Positions 6,548 to 9,988 of a DNA stretch of 9,988 nt are shown piece after piece (the first letter of the stretch is position 1; every line of letters starts with the position of its first letter). Both the position numbers and the translations under genes were made by a program. Location: the NCBI GenBank assembly GCA_900544515.1, contig UQVI01000062.1:1-9988 (forward strand), read 5' to 3'. Under the pieces are notes generated by a model that saw nothing but the letters and a program-made list of their open reading frames with translations, made no database searches and was not told the origin of the DNA. Source of the DNA: an uncultured Oscillospiraceae bacterium. GTDB lineage: Bacteria > Bacillota > Clostridia > Oscillospirales > Acutalibacteraceae.

Positions 6548-7217
6548 ACACCACCTTTAAGTATTTCGGATCTTTTGGATTGATTTCAACCTTTTCACGG
6601 AGATTACGGATATGTACAGTTACTGTTTTTTCACTTGTGTAGGATGGCTCATTCCATACCGCCTCATAAATCTGAGAGGAGGAAAGCACCCTGCCCATAT
6701 TGCGCATAAGATATTCAAGTATCTTGTATTCAATGGGGGTGAGCTTTGCCTCATCACCGTCAACGGTTACCTGCTTTGTATCGGTATCAAGAACAATTCC
6801 GCCCGTTACAAGCTGGCTTGCCTTGATTTCCATACTGCCCAGTGAAACGTAGCGTCTTATCTGCGACTTAACTCTTGCTACAAGTTCCAGCGGATTAAAC
6901 GGCTTTGTTACATAATCATCCGCACCGAAGCCGAGACCGGTTATCTTGTCAGTGTCCTCACTCTTTGCAGAAAGAAGAATAATGGGGAAATTAAATTTCT
7001 CTCTGATTTTCAGTGTGGTTTTCAGACCGTCAAGCTGGGGCATCATAATATCCAGCACAACACAGTGAATCGTGTTGTTTTGTATTCTCTGCAGTGCTTC
7101 AATACCGTTTGATGCGGTCAGAACATTGTAGCCCTCGTTGTCAAGGTAAATCCTAAGTGACTCCAGAATCGCATCATCATCGTCACAAACTAATACAGTT
7201 TTCATTTTCTCGTTCAT
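6516..7217 (-). CDS. OmpR/PhoB-family response regulator (VanR-like)
   Basis: A 233-residue DNA-binding regulator paired with the overlapping kinase gene. The receiver domain has the acidic cluster D12-D15, phospho-acceptor D56 in VVLDIMMPQLDG, S83 and K105 in VTKPFNPLEL. The C-terminal winged helix includes LTPIEYKILEYL, the recognition-helix region TSEKTVTVHIRNLREKVE and the terminal hairpin VVYGLGYKCE. ATG at 7217 is chosen because AAAGGA stands 9 bases upstream; an in-frame ATG at 7247 has no ribosome site and would lie at or before the predicted transcription start, and one at 7205 has a poor site. Its promoter carries 11-bp repeats typical for this family, so it probably regulates itself. 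The receiver resembles VanR, but no vancomycin-resistance genes are present here. Confidence 0.93.
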   Translation of the reverse strand: MNEKMKTVLVCDDDDAILESLRIYLDNEGYNVLTASNGIEALQRIQNNTIHCVVLDIMMPQLDGLKTTLKIREKFNFPIILLSAKSEDTDKITGLGFGADDYVTKPFNPLELVARVKSQIRRYVSLGSMEIKASQLVTGGIVLDTDTKQVTVDGDEAKLTPIEYKILEYLMRNMGRVLSSSQIYEAVWNEPSYTSEKTVTVHIRNLREKVEINPKDPKYLKVVYGLGYKCEKV

Positions 7218-7245
7218 TTCAATCAATCCTTTATCCGTTGTACAC

Positions 7246-7251
7246 ATTAAA
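7246..7251 (-). promoter_or_regulatory. -10 box of the response regulator-kinase promoter
   Basis: The minus strand reads TTTAAT, as in the glycosyltransferase promoter, 23 bases from the same repeat unit. The -35 position holds CACCTG, which is far from consensus. Predicted start is near 7239, giving a leader of about 20 bases before the ATG at 7217. Confidence 0.5.
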
Positions 7252-7263
7252 ACATTTCATTTC

Positions 7264-7307
7264 AAAAACAGGTGAAAGAAAAAGTTAAGAAGTGGTAAAG
7301 AATATAC
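7264..7307 (-). promoter_or_regulatory. Predicted response-regulator operator, copy B (four 11-bp direct repeats)
   Basis: Plus-strand units are AAAAACAGGTG (7264-7274), AAAGAAAAAGT (7275-7285), TAAGAAGTGGT (7286-7296) and AAAGAATATAC (7297-7307). The second unit is identical to that of copy A at 475-485. Placement right against the -35 position suggests activation. Its far end touches the hairpin behind the glycosylase gene. Confidence 0.6.
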
Positions 7308-7329
7308 CCTCCCTGTTCAGAGAGGGTAT
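7304..7329 (-). terminator. Hairpin after the uracil-DNA glycosylase gene
   Basis: ATACCCTC (7304-7311) pairs with GAGGGTAT (7322-7329) around a 10-base loop, 10 bases past the glycosylase stop. On the minus strand it is followed by ATTCTTT, a broken U-tract, so termination may be partial and some read-through into the regulator operon is possible. Confidence 0.55.
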
Positions 7330-7339
7330 TGTTAAAACA

Positions 7340-7903
7340 TTATATCTCAATTCCCAGTTCTTCAATTTTATCCCTTACCTTAAGCCAGTCACCGAATGCG
7401 GCTTCCTTGTTGTTCGGATTTCTTAAAATTGCAGCAGGGTGATATGTGCCCATAAACAATGTGCCGTTTTTATCAATGAATTCACCGTGCTGCTTTGTAA
7501 CACGGAAATTCTTGTCAATCAGCCTTTGTGCAGAAATTCTACCGACGCAGATAACGATTTTTGGCTGAATAATCTTAAACTGTTCCCGTAGCCATTTGAT
7601 GCATTGCTCCTGCTCCTCAGGCTTAGGGTCACGGTTTTTCGGCGGACGGCATTTCACCATATTGGCTATATAAACATTCTTATTTCTTGAAAGGTCAACA
7701 CTTTCGAGGAATTTGTCAAGGAGCTGACCGGATCTGCCCACAAACGGCTGACCCTGTAAATCCTCGTTTTCACCGGGACCCTCGCCGATAAGCATAATGT
7801 CCGCATCCTTTTTGCCCATACCGAAAACAAGGTTTGTCCTGCCCACGCACAACTCACAGTTTGTACAGCTTTTGCATTTTATTTCAAGCTCATCTAAAGT
7901 CAT
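7340..7903 (-). CDS. Uracil-DNA glycosylase, family 4, [4Fe-4S]
   Basis: Removes uracil arising from cytosine deamination or misincorporation and so starts base-excision repair. The 187-residue length fits the family 4 (UDGa-like) enzymes. The motif GEGPGENED (40-48) continues into GQPFVGRSG (51-59), and HPAA (155-158) forms the second active-site motif. Likely iron-sulfur ligands are C13 and C16 in CTNCELCVGRT, then C85 and C101, whose spacing matches the family; C10 and C19 are extra. The ATG at 7903 is preferred because AGGTGAT precedes it by 4 bases; GTG at 7912 and ATG at 7909 are in frame but overlap that site. It has its own promoter, divergent from pduL, and appears to be a single-gene unit. 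Confidence 0.93.
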   Translation of the reverse strand: MTLDELEIKCKSCTNCELCVGRTNLVFGMGKKDADIMLIGEGPGENEDLQGQPFVGRSGQLLDKFLESVDLSRNKNVYIANMVKCRPPKNRDPKPEEQEQCIKWLREQFKIIQPKIVICVGRISAQRLIDKNFRVTKQHGEFIDKNGTLFMGTYHPAAILRNPNNKEAAFGDWLKVRDKIEELGIEI

Positions 7904-7932
7904 TTTCATCACCTACATAATATATTGGAATA

Positions 7933-7961
7933 ATTATATCAAATTTACTGTTGAAAAACAA
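7933..7961 (-). promoter_or_regulatory. Promoter of the uracil-DNA glycosylase gene
   Basis: On the minus strand TATAAT (7938 to 7933) is preceded by TGA, making an extended -10 box, and TTGTTT (7961 to 7956) stands 17 bp upstream. The transcript would start near 7926, leaving a leader of about 24 bases. The -35 box shares base 7956 with the pduL -35 box. Confidence 0.65.
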
Positions 7962-7979
7962 TGTAAATAGGTATAAAAT
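7951..7979 (+). promoter_or_regulatory. Promoter of pduL
   Basis: TTGAAA (7951-7956) and TAAAAT (7974-7979) are spaced by 17 bp. The predicted start is near 7986, with a leader of about 40 bases. No riboswitch-like fold is seen in the leader. Confidence 0.6.
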
Positions 7980-8025
7980 ATTGTGGAAAAAGATTTTAAT
8001 TCAATTTTTATTTAAGGAGAAAATT

Positions 8026-8604
8026 ATGGAAAATCAGGTTTTAGTTGAAATTTCAGCAAGACACGTTCATGTTTCACAGGAGGATCTTGAAACATTGTTC
8101 GGCAAGGGCTATGAGCTCACAGTAAAAAAAGAGCTTTCACAGCCGGGTCAGTTCGCTTGTGAAGAGAGAGTTAAGGTAATCGGCACAAAGGGTGAGTTTC
8201 CTGCAGTGTCCATTCTCGGTCCTTGCAGAAAGGATACTCAGGTTGAGCTTTCACTTACCGACGCACGTTCAATCGGCGTTGCAGCTCCTGTAAGAGAGAG
8301 CGGTGACATTGAGGGCTCAGGCGTATGCAAGCTTGTCGGCCCTGCAGGTGAGGTTGAACTCACAAAGGGTGTTATCGCTGCAAAGAGACATATCCACGCA
8401 ACAACAGCTGATGCTGAAAAAATGGGACTTACAAACGGCGAAATCGTATCGGTTGAAATTCCTACATCAAACGGCAGAAATCTCACCTTCGGTGATGTTG
8501 TTGTCAGAGTTTCAGATTCATATGCATTTGCAATGCACATTGATACTGATGAGGCAAATGCAGCAGGTATGGCACCGAATACAATGGGTACAGTTATTAA
8601 ATAA
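8026..8604 (+). CDS. pduL: Phosphate propanoyltransferase / phosphotransacetylase, PduL type
   Basis: Interconverts acyl-CoA plus phosphate with acyl-phosphate plus CoA; with acetate kinase this yields ATP and acetate. The 192-residue protein is two repeated beta-barrel domains. The metal ligands of the PduL family are visible: H13 and H15 in ARHVHVS, E74 in QVELS, H122 and H124 in KRHIHAT, and H171 in AMHID. The start at 8026 follows AAGGAG (8014-8019) by 6 bases; the longer frame back to 7951 has no ribosome site and covers the promoter. There is no N-terminal extension that could act as a microcompartment targeting peptide, and no pdu or eut gene nearby, so a cytosolic housekeeping Pta role is more likely than propanediol use. 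Confidence 0.95.
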   Translation: MENQVLVEISARHVHVSQEDLETLFGKGYELTVKKELSQPGQFACEERVKVIGTKGEFPAVSILGPCRKDTQVELSLTDARSIGVAAPVRESGDIEGSGVCKLVGPAGEVELTKGVIAAKRHIHATTADAEKMGLTNGEIVSVEIPTSNGRNLTFGDVVVRVSDSYAFAMHIDTDEANAAGMAPNTMGTVIK

Positions 8605-8616
8605 AATTATTGATTA

Positions 8617-8644
8617 AAAAGCACCTTCATCTGAAGGTGCTTTT
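8617..8644 (+). terminator. Intrinsic terminator of pduL
   Basis: GCACCTTC (8621-8628) pairs with GAAGGTGC (8633-8640) around ATCT, followed by TTTTGTCTTT. A four-A run before the stem gives some activity on the other strand too. Confidence 0.85.
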
Positions 8645-8658
8645 GTCTTTAGTAAAGA

Positions 8659-8688
8659 AAACGCACCTGTTTTATATCAGGTGCGTTT
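8659..8688 (-). terminator. Intrinsic terminator of the triple-PAS gene
   Basis: AAACGCACCTG (8659-8669) and CAGGTGCGTTT (8678-8688) pair over 11 bp around an 8-base loop. On the minus strand the stem is followed by TCTTTACT-type sequence after its own T-run. It lies 16 bases past the PAS gene stop. Confidence 0.8.
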
Positions 8689-8704
8689 AGCGGTTTATTT
8701 ATAC

Positions 8705-9871
8705 TCAGTCAATGCCGTTGGCGGTTTTACTGTGATATTTTTTGGTAACATTTTTCAGGCTGCATAGCATAGACTGTGAGCCGTCATCCTGATTGACTAC
8801 CTTACGTCTGTCCTCAACCACTAAAAATTTGCCTTTGCCTGTACGGATTGAATAGTTTGTAATGATTTCTTTTTTACCTTCTTCAAGCTGTTTCTTGATA
8901 TTTGCAGTGACGTATCTGATTTCACGTTCCTGCATAAAGTCAGAAAGCCTACCCTCGTGCTCATCAAACAATACTGTGCGTGACCAGCCTAAGAATTTGA
9001 TGAAATCCTCACTTACAATCTGAAGGGTAAGAGGGTTCTCGGTATCCGTTGAGAATACGGCATTTGGAAGATTTTTAAAAACCTCCACAAGATTATCATA
9101 CATCTTATCCGCCTTTTCCTCTGCCTCCTTAACTTTTGTTACGTCTGTCAGCATTGCGTGGAAAATCGGATTGTCGTTTTCGTCGTAGCTCTGGATTGCC
9201 GCATTGACCTTGCACCACTTATATTCGTCCTTATGTACGATTGTGCGAAATTCAATGTCTATAGGTTCATCCGTTGCCATTGTTTTTCCGATTGCCTGGT
9301 AAACAAGACTCCTGTCCTCAGGGTGAATCAGCTCGTCAAGCCTGTAATCCTGTTTTACATATCGGCTTTTTGATGTGCCGAAAAGACGGCAGCCGCCTTC
9401 GTTGAGATACTGCACAACGATGTGCATATCGTCCGTAACCTTGAACAGGCATACACCGCCTGTTACAAGGTCAATGAGATAATTCATTTCTCTTGCTTTT
9501 TCTCTGAGCGCCTCCTGTTTTTGCAGTGATTTTGAAACGTCTGCAAGTGTGAGACGGCAGAGGGTTGATTCCTCAAAATTCTGCCCTGTGCAGTGGATAA
9601 GCACTTCATTTTCATTTTTATCTATAAACTCTGCGTCAAAATATACATATGGCGAATTCTTTTTACAGAGGGATTTCATTATATTTTCACGGTAAGCAGG
9701 CTTGATTATATCGTGGAGAAACAGCTTTCCCTGTTTTATCTTAGATGGGTGAACACCTGCAAACTCGGAAAAATGGCTGTCGGAATTCACAACCTTCAAA
9801 TTATCAGCCTTGTCAACGATAAGATTCATAAGTTCAACATCGTAAAAATCCTCTTCAAGAATTTCTGTCAT
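8705..9871 (-). CDS. Triple-PAS-domain protein without an output domain
   Basis: A 388-residue cytosolic protein with no membrane segment, made of three PAS folds in series: about 18-113 (ends LTLADVSKS), 131-245 (contains LIHPEDRSLV at 181-190, ends LTDVTKVKEAEE) and 264-377 (ends SLKNVTKKY). PAS domains bind ligands or mediate contacts, and normally feed a kinase, GGDEF, EAL or DNA-binding domain. None follows: the stop comes 11 residues after PAS3, and a terminator stands 16 bases beyond. A charged helix at 244-262 joins PAS2 and PAS3, typical of signalling linkers. Start at 9871 is chosen for the strong AAAGGGGTGG site 4 bases upstream; ATG 9904 has none and would make a nearly leaderless message. 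Partner and ligand are unknown. Confidence 0.85.
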   Translation of the reverse strand: MTEILEEDFYDVELMNLIVDKADNLKVVNSDSHFSEFAGVHPSKIKQGKLFLHDIIKPAYRENIMKSLCKKNSPYVYFDAEFIDKNENEVLIHCTGQNFEESTLCRLTLADVSKSLQKQEALREKAREMNYLIDLVTGGVCLFKVTDDMHIVVQYLNEGGCRLFGTSKSRYVKQDYRLDELIHPEDRSLVYQAIGKTMATDEPIDIEFRTIVHKDEYKWCKVNAAIQSYDENDNPIFHAMLTDVTKVKEAEEKADKMYDNLVEVFKNLPNAVFSTDTENPLTLQIVSEDFIKFLGWSRTVLFDEHEGRLSDFMQEREIRYVTANIKKQLEEGKKEIITNYSIRTGKGKFLVVEDRRKVVNQDDGSQSMLCSLKNVTKKYHSKTANGID

Positions 9872-9915
9872 TGCGCCACCCCTTTCATAAAAGATATATG
9901 CCATACCAATTGATA

Positions 9916-9944
9916 ATTATATCACAAAAAATGAAGAGAGTGAA
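9916..9944 (-). promoter_or_regulatory. Promoter of the triple-PAS gene
   Basis: On the minus strand TATAAT (9921 to 9916) has an upstream TGA, an extended -10 box, and TTCACT (9944 to 9939) lies 17 bp further up with four matches to TTGACA. Start near 9909 gives a leader of about 38 bases to the ATG at 9871. Upstream regulatory sequence is lost because genomic sequence ends at 9948. Confidence 0.6.
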
Positions 9945-9948
9945 TAGA

Positions 9949-9988
9949 CTGTCTCTTATACACATCTGACGCTGCCGACGACTAGTCG
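9949..9988. other. Illumina Nextera adapter contamination at the contig end
   Basis: CTGTCTCTTATACACATCT (9949-9967) is the reverse complement of the 19-base Tn5 mosaic end, and GACGCTGCCGACGA (9968-9981) completes the reverse complement of the Nextera Read 1 transposase adapter. The last seven bases, CTAGTCG (9982-9988), look like the start of the i5 index; they agree with the reverse complement of TCGACTAG, which I recall as S513. This is synthetic sequence and should be trimmed; it is not a transposon. Confidence 0.98.

Noticed and set aside
6516..7247. VanR/VanS vancomycin-resistance locus
   Set aside because: The regulator resembles VanR, but no vanH, ligase or vanX gene is present and the kinase has a different sensor layout.
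8705..8760. Frameshifted remains of an output domain behind the PAS protein
   Set aside because: Only about 100 bases separate the PAS stop from the pduL stop, filled with two terminators; no GGDEF, EAL or kinase motif is visible in any frame.
1..9948. CRISPR array, tRNA, rRNA or phage genes
   Set aside because: No spaced repeats, cloverleaf, rRNA-like stretch or phage-type gene was seen on either strand.
9949..9967. Tn5/IS50 mosaic-end sequence suggesting a mobile element
   Set aside because: It continues into the synthetic Nextera Read 1 adapter and an index-like tail and stops at the contig end; no transposase is present.

Overview
This window looks like a contig end from a low-GC Firmicute, most likely a gut-type clostridium (Oscillospirales/Ruminococcus-like). 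The evidence is Gram-positive style Shine-Dalgarno sites (AAAGGAG, AAAGGTGG), consensus sigma-A promoters, a VanR-like two-component pair, a PduL-type phosphotransacylase and a probable yybP-ykoY riboswitch. The lineage is an inference from style, not from a marker gene. The last 40 bases (9949-9988) are not genomic: they are an Illumina Nextera transposase adapter plus the start of an index, so the biological sequence ends at 9948.

Layout. (1) 1-345, minus strand: 5' part of a family 8 glycosyltransferase that runs off the left edge. (2) 346-794: a dense divergent control region. It holds the glycosyltransferase promoter with an array of 11-bp direct repeats, a perfect consensus sigma-A promoter facing right, a probable Mn2+-sensing riboswitch and an overlapping intrinsic terminator. 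(3) 795-3994, plus strand: a P2-type Ca2+/Mn2+ ATPase followed after 23 bases by an unrecognised two-helix membrane protein, closed by a hairpin. (4) 4082-7217, minus strand: a six-helix sensor histidine kinase and its OmpR-family response regulator, overlapping by 32 bases. (5) 7340-7903, minus strand: a family 4 [4Fe-4S] uracil-DNA glycosylase. (6) 8026-8604, plus strand: PduL phosphotransacylase, divergent from the glycosylase with overlapping -35 boxes. (7) 8705-9871, minus strand: a protein made of three PAS domains with no output domain. Both convergent junctions (about 4000-4080 and 8610-8700) carry two back-to-back hairpins, one for each strand.

How the parts fit. The ATPase leader can form either an aptamer P1 helix or the terminator, because both use the CUCGUAC segment at 663-669. 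That is the wiring of a ligand-ON transcriptional switch and points to manganese export for this 'calcium-type' pump. The most novel signal is a 56-bp block upstream of the response regulator (7246-7301) that reappears without gaps upstream of the glycosyltransferase (446-501), at 41 of 56 identical positions. Both copies have the same four 11-bp repeats and the same 23-bp distance to a TTTAAT -10 box. This suggests that the response regulator activates its own operon and the glycosyltransferase, giving a small predicted envelope-related regulon.
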